NCBI GenBank assembly: GCA_047971685.1
Contig: JBKDZW010000057.1
Coordinates: 3,151 to 67,150, forward strand
Source of the DNA: JAJXWB01 sp047971685
GTDB taxonomy: Bacteria > Pseudomonadota > Alphaproteobacteria > Rhizobiales > Beijerinckiaceae
DNA: 64,000 bases
Direction: 5' to 3'
This document shows positions 51,737 to 59,554 of this stretch, in pieces. The position numbers and the translations under genes are program-made. The notes beneath the pieces were generated by a model, which was not told where the DNA came from, did not search any database, and saw nothing but the letters and a program-made list of their open reading frames with translations. How positions within the stretch are numbered: position 1 is the stretch's first letter; each line of letters begins with the position of its first letter.

Positions 51737-53415
51737 TGACGCGCAAGTCTCTTTCCCTGGCGGCGGCTTTCGCGGCGCTGACAGCGAGCCCGGCTCTGGC
51801 CGACGCCATTTCCGGAGCGACCCAGAAGCAGGCGACCAACTGGCACGCGATTCTCATGTTCGCCGCCTTCGTGTTCCTGACGCTGGGCATCACCTATTGG
51901 GCGGCGAGCCGGACGAAATCGGCCGCGCAATTCTATACGGCCGGCGGCGGCATCACCGGCTTCCAGAACGGTCTGGCGATCGCCGGCGATTATATGTCGG
52001 CGGCCTCGTTCCTCGGCATTTCCGGCCTTGTCTATCTCTCGGGCTATGACGGCCTCATCTATTCGGTGGGCTGGCTGGTCGGCTGGCCGATCGTGACCTT
52101 CCTGATCGCCGAACCCCTGCGCAACCTCGGCAAGTTCACCTTCGCCGACGTCGCCTCGTTCCGCTTCGACCAGATGCCGATCCGCGTTCTGGCCGCCTGC
52201 GGCACGCTGGTGACGGTGGCCTTCTATCTGATCGCACAGATGGTCGGCGCGGGCGCGCTCATCAAGCTGCTGTTCGGTCTCGATTACTGGATCGCGGTGG
52301 TTCTCGTGGGCTGCCTCATGATCTTGTACGTCACTTTCGGCGGCATGGTCGCGACCACCTGGGTGCAGATCATCAAGGCCTGCCTGCTGCTCGGCGGCGC
52401 GACCTTCATGGCCTTCATGGTGCTCGTCAAGTTCGGCTTCAGCCCCGAGGCGCTGTTTGCCAAGGCGGTCGAGGTTCACCCCAACCATGCCAAGATCATG
52501 GCGCCGGGAACGCTGATCTCCGATCCGGTTTCGGCGATCTCGCTCGCGCTCGCCCTGATGTTCGGCACGGCCGGCCTGCCGCATATCCTTATGCGCTTCT
52601 TCACGGTCGCCGACGCCAAGGCCGCGCGCAAGTCGGTGTTCTACGCCACCGGGTTCATCGGCTATTTCTACATCCTCACCTTCATCATCGGCTTCGGCGC
52701 GATCGTGCTGGTCTCGACCAATCCGGAATTCCTCACGGATCCGGCCAAGGGCCTGGCTGCGATCAAGGGAGGCTCGAACATGGCGGCGATCCATCTGGCC
52801 AACGCAGTGGGCGGCGACATCTTCCTCGGCTTTATCGCCGCGGTCGCTTTCGCCACCATTCTGGCGGTCGTATCGGGCCTGACGCTTGCCGGCGCCTCGG
52901 CGGTCTCTCACGACCTCTATGCGACGGTCGTGAAGGGCGGCAACGCCAACGAGCAGGATGAAATCCGGGTTTCCAAGATCACGACCGTCGTGCTCGGCAT
53001 TCTGGCGATCATCCTTGGCATCGTGTTCGAGAAGATCAATGTCGCCTTCATGGTCGGTCTTGCCTTCGCGATCGCGGCGTCCTGCAACTTCCCGGTTCTC
53101 CTGATGTCCATGTTCTGGCGCGGAATGACCACGAAGGGCGCGGTTATCGGCGGCTTTCTCGGTCTGATCTCGGCCGTGGTCGGCGTCATCCTGTCGCCTG
53201 GCGTGTGGGAAGTGATCTTCGGCAATCCGAAGGGCTCGGCTCCGGTTCCGTGGTCGAACCCGGCGCTTGTCTCGATGGCGCTTGCATTCGGCGGCATCTG
53301 GCTGTTCTCGAAGCTCGACTCCAGCGCCCGCGCGAAGGTCGACAAGGAAGGTTTCGAGCCGCAATATGTGCGCTCGCAGACCGGCATCGGCGCTTCCGGC
53401 GCCTCGGCTCACTGA
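51736..53415 (+). CDS. actP: Cation/acetate symporter
   Basis: A 559-residue sodium:solute symporter. A signal-like N-terminus (AAAFAALTASPALA) is followed by about 13 helices, with FYTAGGGITGFQNGLAIAGDYMSAASFLG and TSHDLY-type conserved regions (AVSHDLYATVV) of ActP. It imports acetate and other short monocarboxylates. Preceded by DUF485, the usual partner, and followed by an intrinsic terminator and the cNMP/CBS/DUF294 gene. Substrate from family knowledge. Confidence 0.92.
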   Translation: MTRKSLSLAAAFAALTASPALADAISGATQKQATNWHAILMFAAFVFLTLGITYWAASRTKSAAQFYTAGGGITGFQNGLAIAGDYMSAASFLGISGLVYLSGYDGLIYSVGWLVGWPIVTFLIAEPLRNLGKFTFADVASFRFDQMPIRVLAACGTLVTVAFYLIAQMVGAGALIKLLFGLDYWIAVVLVGCLMILYVTFGGMVATTWVQIIKACLLLGGATFMAFMVLVKFGFSPEALFAKAVEVHPNHAKIMAPGTLISDPVSAISLALALMFGTAGLPHILMRFFTVADAKAARKSVFYATGFIGYFYILTFIIGFGAIVLVSTNPEFLTDPAKGLAAIKGGSNMAAIHLANAVGGDIFLGFIAAVAFATILAVVSGLTLAGASAVSHDLYATVVKGGNANEQDEIRVSKITTVVLGILAIILGIVFEKINVAFMVGLAFAIAASCNFPVLLMSMFWRGMTTKGAVIGGFLGLISAVVGVILSPGVWEVIFGNPKGSAPVPWSNPALVSMALAFGGIWLFSKLDSSARAKVDKEGFEPQYVRSQTGIGASGASAH

Positions 53416-53421
53416 CTGGAT

Positions 53422-53450
53422 CGGCCGGGTTTGCGCCCGGCCGTTTTCTT
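53422..53450 (+). terminator. Rho-independent terminator after actP
   Basis: CGGCCGGG at 53422-53429 pairs perfectly with CCCGGCCG at 53436-53443 around a 6-base loop, followed by TTTTCTT. It begins seven bases after the actP stop. It would separate the permease transcript from the downstream DUF294 gene at least partly. Confidence 0.85.
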
Positions 53451-53454
53451 GCAG

Positions 53455-53517
53455 CGCGAAGACGCTCTTGCTTTCAGCGGCGCGAAGGCGCTCTTGACGC
53501 GGGCCGCTTGCGGCCCG
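53455..53517. repeat. Direct repeat and hairpin in the leader of the DUF294 gene
   Basis: CGCGAAGACGCTCTTG at 53455-53470 recurs as CGCGAAGGCGCTCTTG at 53481-53496 (15 of 16 bases, 26-bp period). A GGGCCG/CGGCCC hairpin with CTTG loop follows at 53501-53516. The region lies between the actP terminator and the DUF294 start at 53562 and may hold that gene's promoter. Confidence 0.45.
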
Positions 53518-53561
53518 TGTTCGCTTTCAGCGGTCTTGCACTTCAAAGGCGCAGCATCGTC

Positions 53562-55352
53562 ATGCCAAAATCCTTCGACGCCGCAAACCCGCCTTTCGAC
53601 CGTCTTGCCGATGGTGAAATCGAGGAGCTGCGCGAGGCGCTCGACATCGGTTATTACCGGCCGGGCGAGGATCTGCTTGCGCCCGGCGCGCCTGTCGAAT
53701 TCCTGTTCGTCGTCATCAAGGGCGAAGTGGAGGAGCGCGATGGCGACGAACTCGTCTCGTTGCTCGGACGCAACGATTCCTTCGATACGCGCGCCATCGT
53801 ACAGGGCGCGTCCAAGCATGTTTTCCGGGCGCGGACGGAAACATTGGCCTATCTCGCCCCAAAGGCGCTGATAGCGCGGCTGATTGCCGACAATCCGCGT
53901 TTCGGCGCCTTCTTCTATCTCGACATTTCGCGCAAACTCGAAGCCGTGGCGCGCGAAGAAGACGAGGCGCGGCAGGGTTCGCTGATGCGCACGCGCATCC
54001 GCGACCTGTTTCTGCAACCCGCCGCATTCATCGACGCCAAGGAATCCATCGAGGCGGCCGGCCATCGCATGCAGGCGATCAATTCCAACACGCTGCTTGT
54101 GCGCGACGGCGCGCGCACCGGCATTATCACCGGCATGAACCTGTCGAAGGCGGCGGTGCTGCATCGCATGCCCATCGACGGGCCGGTCGGTCCGACGGCG
54201 CATTTCGACATTGTCTGCGTCGACGAGGAGGATTTCGTCTTTCAGGCGCTGCTTGAAATGACGAAGAGCAACAAGCGCCGGATCGTGGTCAGGCGCGGAA
54301 CCGAATTCGTCGGCATTCTCGAAGACATCGATCTCCTTGGTTTTCTCGCCGGCAATGCGCAGGTGGTCGCCGGACGCATCGAGCGCGCCAATTCGCTGGC
54401 CGATCTGAAAATCGCCGCGCAGGAAACCTCGGATCAGGTGCGCACCTTGCGCCGGCAGGGCGTGCGCGTGGAGGTGATCGCCGAAATCGTTTCCGATCTC
54501 AATCGCAGATTGTTCGCCAAGACCTTCGCCCTGACCGCGCCGCCCGATCTGCGCAAGCGCTCCTGCCTGATCGTGATGGGCAGCGAGGGGCGCGGCGAGC
54601 AGAGCGTGCGGACGGATCAGGACAATGGGCTCATTCTCGCCGAGCCCGTCGATCAGTCGATGCTCGACGGGTTTCGCGCGGAATTCACCAATGCGCTGGA
54701 AGATTACGGATTTCCGCCTTGCCCCGGCAATGTGATGGTCCGCAATCCCTTCTGGTCGAAAACCGCCGGGGAATTTGCCGCCGATTTCCATAGATGGGTG
54801 GCAGCGCCCGACGAGACGGCGATGATGAATGTCGCGATCTTCTACGATGCGGCGGCGGTGGCCGGGCGCGCCGATCTGCTTGCGAAAGTGAAGGCCGAAC
54901 TCATCGGCTCCGTGCGCGCGGAAAAAGTCTATCTCGCGCGGTTCGCCCACGCGGTCGAAGCCTTCGAGACGCCGATCGGGCTGTTCAACAATCTTCTCGG
55001 CAAGGATGGCGCCGTCGATCTCAAGAAGGGCGGTATTTTTCCCATCGTGCACGGTGTGCGCGCGCTTGCGCTGGAACACGGGCTTGCCGAAACATCGACC
55101 GTCGCGCGGATCGAGAAGCTCGTGCAGGCCAGCGCCTTGCGGGAGGAATTGGGGCGCGACCTCAAGGAGGCCTTTCATTTCCTGATCGCCATGCGGCTCG
55201 ATTCGCAACTGGCCGAACGCGCCGGGCGCGAAGCGGTGGTGCGCACGGCGACGCTGACGAGCGCGCAGCGCGATCTCCTGCGCGAAGCCTTCAAGGTGGT
55301 GAAGCAGTTCCGCGACCTGCTGCGCCGCCACTACAATTTCGCTATGTTCTGA
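53562..55352 (+). CDS. cNMP-binding / CBS-pair / DUF294 nucleotidyltransferase-like protein
   Basis: A 596-residue cytoplasmic protein with four parts: a cyclic-nucleotide-binding domain (about 10-130, GYYRPGEDLLAPGAPVEF), a CBS pair (about 145-270), a DUF294 nucleotidyltransferase-like domain with GSEGRGEQSVRTDQDNG near residue 345, and a C-terminal helical domain ending RHYNFAMF. It resembles GlnD-type NTases and should transfer a nucleotide or sense (d)NTPs and cAMP. It starts 147 bp after actP and is followed one base later by the exonuclease gene, a widely conserved arrangement next to SSS permeases. Confidence 0.9.
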   Translation: MPKSFDAANPPFDRLADGEIEELREALDIGYYRPGEDLLAPGAPVEFLFVVIKGEVEERDGDELVSLLGRNDSFDTRAIVQGASKHVFRARTETLAYLAPKALIARLIADNPRFGAFFYLDISRKLEAVAREEDEARQGSLMRTRIRDLFLQPAAFIDAKESIEAAGHRMQAINSNTLLVRDGARTGIITGMNLSKAAVLHRMPIDGPVGPTAHFDIVCVDEEDFVFQALLEMTKSNKRRIVVRRGTEFVGILEDIDLLGFLAGNAQVVAGRIERANSLADLKIAAQETSDQVRTLRRQGVRVEVIAEIVSDLNRRLFAKTFALTAPPDLRKRSCLIVMGSEGRGEQSVRTDQDNGLILAEPVDQSMLDGFRAEFTNALEDYGFPPCPGNVMVRNPFWSKTAGEFAADFHRWVAAPDETAMMNVAIFYDAAAVAGRADLLAKVKAELIGSVRAEKVYLARFAHAVEAFETPIGLFNNLLGKDGAVDLKKGGIFPIVHGVRALALEHGLAETSTVARIEKLVQASALREELGRDLKEAFHFLIAMRLDSQLAERAGREAVVRTATLTSAQRDLLREAFKVVKQFRDLLRRHYNFAMF

Positions 55353-55353
55353 C

Positions 55354-56007
55354 ATGCTGCCACGCCGCCTGAAACGCTGGTTCCATTATTTCACGCTGGC
55401 CGACCAGTCGTTCCGCTTTCTGTTTGCGCCGGGGCCGCCGGACGAGGTCGTCGTCGTCGATTGCGAGACCACGGGCCTCGATGTTTCAAAGGACGACATC
55501 ATCACGATTGCGGCGGTGAAAGTACGAAAAAACCGCATTCTCACGAGCGAAAAATTCGTCGCCGTGGCGCGCCCGGAAGCCAAGATGAAGGCCGAAGCGA
55601 TCAAGGTGCATCACGTGTTTGAAAGCGAGGCCGAAAAGGGAGAGCGCATCCGCCAGATCATGCGCGACTTTCTGCGCTTCGTCGGCGGGCGGCCGCTTGT
55701 CGGCTATTATCTCGAATTCGATGTCGCGATGATCGACAAGAACGTGCTGCGGCTGATCCAGATCGAACTGCCCAACAAGATGATCGAGATCTCGGCGATG
55801 TATTACGAGCGCCGCTACGGGGCGGGCCATCCAGGCGACCGGATCGACCTGTCGTTTGCCCGCATCCTGGGCGATCTCGGCATTCCCATGCTGGATCAGC
55901 ACGACGCGCTCAACGACGCCATCATGACCGCGCAGGCCTATATCGCGCTCAAGGACATGCAGGAGCGCGGAAGACGCTTTCCGAGAAAAAGCGATGAGGA
56001 GCGTTAA
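55354..56007 (+). CDS. DEDDh 3'-5' exonuclease (DnaQ-like)
   Basis: A 217-residue exonuclease with ExoI VDCETTGLD, ExoII YLEFDVAMID and ExoIII HDALNDAIMTAQ (HxxxxD), the complete DEDDh set. It resembles the epsilon-type exonucleases found fused to or beside DUF294 proteins. Its start lies one base after the DUF294 stop and its stop overlaps the convergent rlmB stop. Substrate (DNA, RNA or small nucleotides) is unknown; the association with a CBS/cNMP sensor suggests small nucleotide or regulatory work rather than replication proofreading. Confidence 0.88.
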   Translation: MLPRRLKRWFHYFTLADQSFRFLFAPGPPDEVVVVDCETTGLDVSKDDIITIAAVKVRKNRILTSEKFVAVARPEAKMKAEAIKVHHVFESEAEKGERIRQIMRDFLRFVGGRPLVGYYLEFDVAMIDKNVLRLIQIELPNKMIEISAMYYERRYGAGHPGDRIDLSFARILGDLGIPMLDQHDALNDAIMTAQAYIALKDMQERGRRFPRKSDEER

Positions 56008-56906
56008 GCGCGCAGTCTGATCGCCGCGACGCCGAGCGCCACCGCGCAGGCGTTGGAGACGTTCAGGCTCTTGATGGCGCCGGGCATGTCGAGCCGCGCC
56101 AGAACGTCGCATTTTTCACGCGTGAGGCGCCTGAGGCCGGCCCCTTCCGCGCCAAGCGCCAGCGCCAGCGGACGCCGCAGGACGACATCTTCCAGCGAGG
56201 CCGATCCTTCCGAATCCAGGCCGACGCGCAGATAGCCCAGTTCGCCAAGCTCGTCCATCGCACGGGCGAGATTGACGACCGCGACGACGGGCACATGTTC
56301 GAGCCCGCCGGAAGCCGTCTTGGCGAGCACGCCGGACATGTCCGGCGCGTTCCTTTCGGTGACGACGAGCGCATCGACGGCGAAAGCGGCGGCGGTGCGC
56401 AGGATCGCGCCGACATTGTGGGGATCGGTTATCTGGTCGAGGACGAGAACGATTCCGCTGCGGTTTTCGATTTCCGAGATGTCGCGCGCGGGCAGGGGAC
56501 GCGCCTCCAGCATCAGGCCCTGATGCACGGCGCCCGCGCCCAGGCGGCGGTCGAGATCGCCGCCTTCGACGATCTGTGGCGTCAGGCCTGCGGCGGCGGC
56601 GTCGGCGGCGATGCGCTCGGCTGCTCCCGCAGTCGCATAGAGCGTCAGCAATTTCCTGGATTTCGCGCGCAGGGATTCTCGCACGGCATGGACGCCGTAG
56701 AGAATGACGAGATCGACGCCGGGCTTGCGGAAAGCCGGCGCCGCCTCGCGGGGCGGGCGTCTGTTGTTCCGGCTCCCGGCGTTTTCACGCACGACATCCC
56801 CGGAGCGGCCATCCTTGGAGCGGTCATCCTTGGAACGGCCTTGCCGCCATTCGCGCCCCGGCCCGTTTTTGTCCTTGCCGCCCTTTGCCGGCCTGTCGCG
56901 TCGCAT
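56004..56906 (-). CDS. rlmB: 23S rRNA 2'-O-methyltransferase RlmB (SpoU/TrmH family)
   Basis: A 300-residue SPOUT methyltransferase that should methylate G2251 of 23S rRNA. Motifs: LDQITDPHNVGAILRTAAAF, LALALGAEGAGLRRLTREKCD and SLNVSNACAVAL. The first 55 residues are a basic, repeat-rich tail (GRSKDDRSKDGRSG) encoded by a three-copy 15-bp repeat at 56802-56846. Start at 56906 is inferred from the end of this tail; longer frames are open upstream. Confidence 0.9.
   Translation of the reverse strand: MRRDRPAKGGKDKNGPGREWRQGRSKDDRSKDGRSGDVVRENAGSRNNRRPPREAAPAFRKPGVDLVILYGVHAVRESLRAKSRKLLTLYATAGAAERIAADAAAAGLTPQIVEGGDLDRRLGAGAVHQGLMLEARPLPARDISEIENRSGIVLVLDQITDPHNVGAILRTAAAFAVDALVVTERNAPDMSGVLAKTASGGLEHVPVVAVVNLARAMDELGELGYLRVGLDSEGSASLEDVVLRRPLALALGAEGAGLRRLTREKCDVLARLDMPGAIKSLNVSNACAVALGVAAIRLRA
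56802..56846. repeat. Three-copy 15-bp tandem repeat in rlmB
   Basis: GGAGCGGCCATCCTT, GGAGCGGTCATCCTT and GGAACGGCCTTGCCG run at 56802-56816, 56817-56831 and 56832-56846. They code the pentad repeat DRSKD/GRSKD in the disordered N-terminal tail of RlmB. The frame is kept because 15 is a multiple of three. Confidence 0.7.
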
Positions 56907-57089
56907 TGTCGCCCCTGTCGTGGCAGGCCTGTCTTGCGATGCATGTCTCACGATGCGCGCGCGCGCGCAATCTTTGGAGCCATATTGCGGTTGACAGCGC
57001 TCAAGCCCGCCCGCATAAGGCGCCCATCGGGCCGGCGCAGCCGGGCCACGGGCAGGCAAAGCGCGTTTCGCGCAAAGCCGGGCTCTCGT

Positions 57090-57174
57090 GGGGGAATGTC
57101 CCGAGCGGCAAAGGGGGCGGACTGTAAATCCGCTGGCTAAGCCTTCGTAGGTTCGAGTCCTACTTCCCCCACCA
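57090..57174 (+). tRNA. tRNA-Tyr(GTA)
   Basis: Acceptor GGGGGAA pairs with TTCCCCC, the anticodon stem GCGGA/TCCGC frames loop CTGTAAA with GTA, and a long variable arm (CTGGCTAAGCCTTCG region) is present as expected for a class II tRNA. The CCA end is encoded (57172-57174). It lies upstream of the metal-regulator gene on the same strand. Confidence 0.96.
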
Positions 57175-57267
57175 CTCTCTTTTCAACAATCTGATATAAT
57201 TCGTATTATGCCTTCATCCCGCACTTCCGGAAGGTACGGCGGGCGCATGCGTCCGCTCCGTCGGTTT

Positions 57268-57287
57268 ACCTATCCTGGAGGATAGGT
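57268..57287. promoter_or_regulatory. Palindromic operator candidate before the CsoR/RcnR-family gene
   Basis: ACCTATCC at 57268-57275 and GGATAGGT at 57280-57287 are exact inverted repeats around TGGA. The palindrome ends 11 bases before the regulator start and covers the only GGAGG/GGATAGG stretch, so repressor binding would also block the leader. Length and symmetry suit CsoR/RcnR-family repressors, although the sequence is not a textbook RcnR operator. Confidence 0.6.
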
Positions 57288-57298
57288 TATATGACCTT

Positions 57299-57553
57299 AT
57301 GCACGGCACCCATCCCGACATCGTCCGGCGTCTCAAGAAAGCGGAGGGGCATTTGCGCGCGATCATCGGCATGATCGAGGCCGGCAGGCCCTGCATGCAA
57401 CTCGCCCAGCAGATGCAGGCCGTGGAATCCGCGCTCTCGAAGGCCAAGAAGGAACTCATCCACGACCATATCGAGCATTGCCTTCAGGGCGATACGGAGC
57501 AGGGAACGGAGGCTGCGCTGCGCGAAATAAAGCAATTGGCGAAATATCTCTGA
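57299..57553 (+). CDS. Metal-sensing transcriptional repressor, CsoR/RcnR family
   Basis: An 84-residue all-helical DUF156 protein. Residues that bind metal in the family are visible: His near the N-terminus, Cys in GRPCMQLAQQ at about 33 and the HDHIEHC cluster near 57-61. The HxxxC spacing is CsoR-like, while the additional histidines and the adjacent Ni/Co exporter fit an RcnR/DmeR-type nickel or cobalt sensor. Start is 1 bp upstream relation to exporter: its stop lies a few bases before the exporter ATG. Probably represses this two-gene operon. Confidence 0.88.
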   Translation: MHGTHPDIVRRLKKAEGHLRAIIGMIEAGRPCMQLAQQMQAVESALSKAKKELIHDHIEHCLQGDTEQGTEAALREIKQLAKYL

Positions 57554-57554
57554 G

Positions 57555-58715
57555 ATGATGAACTTCAACGACCTGTTGCAGCAGGGCGCCTCGCATCTGT
57601 GGCTGTTCATCCCCAGCGCAATTCTGCTCGGCGCCCTGCACGGTCTCGAGCCCGGCCATTCCAAGACATTGATGGCGGCGTTCATCGTCGCCGTGCGCGG
57701 CACTGTCTGGCAGGCCGTGCTGCTCGGGCTGGCGGCGACGGTTTCGCACACGGCGGTGGTCTGGGCGATCGCGCTTGCCGGCATGTATCTTTGGGCGGGC
57801 GTCGATGGTGAGGCGATCGAACCTTATTTCCAGATCGCCTCGGCCGTTCTCATCCTGGGGATCGCCGCATGGATGTTCTGGCGGCTGCGCCGGGACCGAC
57901 GCAACTTCCCGTTTGTGGCCGGCGGCCATTCCCATGGAGATCACGATCACGGGCATAACGATCTTGGGCCTGGCGAAGACATCAGGCGGATCGATACCGG
58001 CCATGGCGTGATCGCGGTCGAAGTGTTCGAGGACGGCGTTGCGCCGCGCTGGCGCGTGCGCCGGGAGAGCGGGCCGGACTGGCCGGCCGCGCAGATCTCG
58101 ATCGAGACCGAGCGTCCCGATGGCGCGCGTCAGGTTTTCGGCATGGTCGATTGCGGCCTCTATTTGGAATCGGTCGACGAAATTCCCGAGCCGCACGAAT
58201 TCATGGCCCGCGTGAGTCTCACGCGCGCCGGACATTCGCACGATTACGACCTGTCCTTCATCGAGAGCCACATCGCGCACGACCACATCCACGAGGAAAT
58301 GCGCGGCCTTGAGATCGCCGCCGACGGCTATCGCGACGCGCACGAACTGGCGCACGCCAACGACATTCGCCGGCGCTTTGCCGACCGCAATGTGACGACG
58401 GGCGGAATCGTCCTGTTCGGCCTCACCGGCGGGCTCGTGCCTTGCCCGGCCTCGATCACCGTGCTGCTGATCTGCCTCCAGATCAAGCAATTCACGCTCG
58501 GGGCGGCGCTCGTTTTGTGTTTCAGCATCGGGCTCGCCTTGACCATGGTCTCGGTCGGCGCCGTGGCGGCCTTAAGCGTACGCCAGGTCTCCAGGCGGTG
58601 GGCCGGCTTCGGCGCGCTGGCTGCGCGCGCGCCCTATGCCTCGGCGCTGCTGATTGCGCTTGTCGGCCTCTATACCGGCTATATAGGCTGGGCCGGCCTT
58701 GCCGCCCATGCCTGA
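57555..58715 (+). CDS. Nickel/cobalt efflux protein (RcnA/NicO family)
   Basis: A 386-residue membrane protein with the NicO motif LLGALHGLEPGHSKTLM in helix 1 and later SHTAVVW. A cytoplasmic loop starting near residue 122 is His-rich (GGHSHGDHDHGHN), as in RcnA. It should export Ni(II) and/or Co(II). It follows the repressor gene directly, so is likely derepressed by the metal. An insertion of about 120 residues after the His-rich loop carries further histidines (GHSHDYDL, HIAHDHIHEE) and makes it longer than E. coli RcnA. Confidence 0.9.
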   Translation: MMNFNDLLQQGASHLWLFIPSAILLGALHGLEPGHSKTLMAAFIVAVRGTVWQAVLLGLAATVSHTAVVWAIALAGMYLWAGVDGEAIEPYFQIASAVLILGIAAWMFWRLRRDRRNFPFVAGGHSHGDHDHGHNDLGPGEDIRRIDTGHGVIAVEVFEDGVAPRWRVRRESGPDWPAAQISIETERPDGARQVFGMVDCGLYLESVDEIPEPHEFMARVSLTRAGHSHDYDLSFIESHIAHDHIHEEMRGLEIAADGYRDAHELAHANDIRRRFADRNVTTGGIVLFGLTGGLVPCPASITVLLICLQIKQFTLGAALVLCFSIGLALTMVSVGAVAALSVRQVSRRWAGFGALAARAPYASALLIALVGLYTGYIGWAGLAAHA

Positions 58716-58758
58716 TCCGGCGTCTGGCCGCGAGTTCTAAATATAAAGTTCAGACGGC

Positions 58759-58789
58759 TTGACAGCGCCACGAATTGCAATCTTATCAT
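58759..58789 (+). promoter_or_regulatory. Sigma-70-like promoter candidate for the sulfide dehydrogenase genes
   Basis: TTGACA at 58759-58764 is followed, after 18-19 bases, by TTATCAT at 58783-58789. The region 58740-58810 is AT-rich against its surroundings and lies 148 bp upstream of the fccA-like start. Match to the -10 box is partial, so this is a candidate only. Confidence 0.45.
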
Positions 58790-58936
58790 GTGTGAATATT
58801 TAAATTCTGGAAGGGGCGACAAGACCCCGCGCCGGACAGGGCGAACGCCGCCGCAGAGCGGCGCCGATGCCGTGGATTGGCGCCAAATTTTTTGTGCGCC
58901 ATGAGGCCGAAAGCCCGTGGCGTCAGGGGGGGAGCG

Positions 58937-59542
58937 ATGACGTCACAAAAATCGGGAAGGCGCGCAAGCCGATTCGCCGCAGCCGTATTTGCAACGCTAT
59001 GCAGCGCGAGCGCGCCGGCTTTCGCCGGACCGAGCGGCGAGGCGATGGCGCTTGCATGCGCTGCCTGCCACGGACCGAACGGCTCGAGCCTCGGGCCGAC
59101 GACGCCGACGATCGCCTCGCTGTCGGTCGATTATTTCGTGATGTCGATGAAGGATTATCGCGACGGAAAACGGCCGGCGACCGTCATGGACCGCATCGCC
59201 AAAGGCTATAGCGACGCCGACATCGAGGAAATGGCCAAATATTTCCAGAAGCAGACCTTCGTGCGTCTGCCCCAGCGCACGGATGCCGGGAAGGCGAAGG
59301 CCGGCAAGGAGCTTGCCAAAAAATACTGCTCGTCATGCCACGAGGACGAGGGGCGCGTCGCCGAGGGCGTGGGCGTGCTGGCGGGCCAATGGCTGCCTTA
59401 TATGGAATTTTCCACACAGGATTTTCTTTCCGGCAAGCGCGCGATGGAGCGGCGGCAGAAGGCGAAATTCGACGAACTCATCCGCGACAAGGGCGAGGGC
59501 GCGTTTATCGACATTCTGCATTATTACGCCAGCGTGAAGTAA
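58937..59542 (+). CDS. fccA: Diheme cytochrome c subunit of flavocytochrome c sulfide dehydrogenase
   Basis: A 201-residue secreted cytochrome. Residues 1-30 form a signal peptide ending APAFA. Two heme c motifs, CAACH (about residue 40) and CSSCH (about 135), mark a two-domain cytochrome c like FccA/SoxE. It should accept electrons from the flavoprotein subunit encoded 12 bp downstream. The start at 58937 follows GGGGGGAG. A promoter candidate lies upstream. Confidence 0.9.
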   Translation: MTSQKSGRRASRFAAAVFATLCSASAPAFAGPSGEAMALACAACHGPNGSSLGPTTPTIASLSVDYFVMSMKDYRDGKRPATVMDRIAKGYSDADIEEMAKYFQKQTFVRLPQRTDAGKAKAGKELAKKYCSSCHEDEGRVAEGVGVLAGQWLPYMEFSTQDFLSGKRAMERRQKAKFDELIRDKGEGAFIDILHYYASVK

Positions 59543-59554
59543 GGGAGCGCGACC

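Noticed and set aside
51670..53412. Long open frame antisense to actP (about 580 codons)
   Set aside because: It mirrors a well conserved symporter gene; arginine/histidine-rich composition and no family features are typical of antisense frames in GC-rich DNA.
53409..55355. Long open frame antisense to the DUF294 gene (about 648 codons)
   Set aside because: Same reason: the sense frame has four recognisable domains, the antisense frame none.
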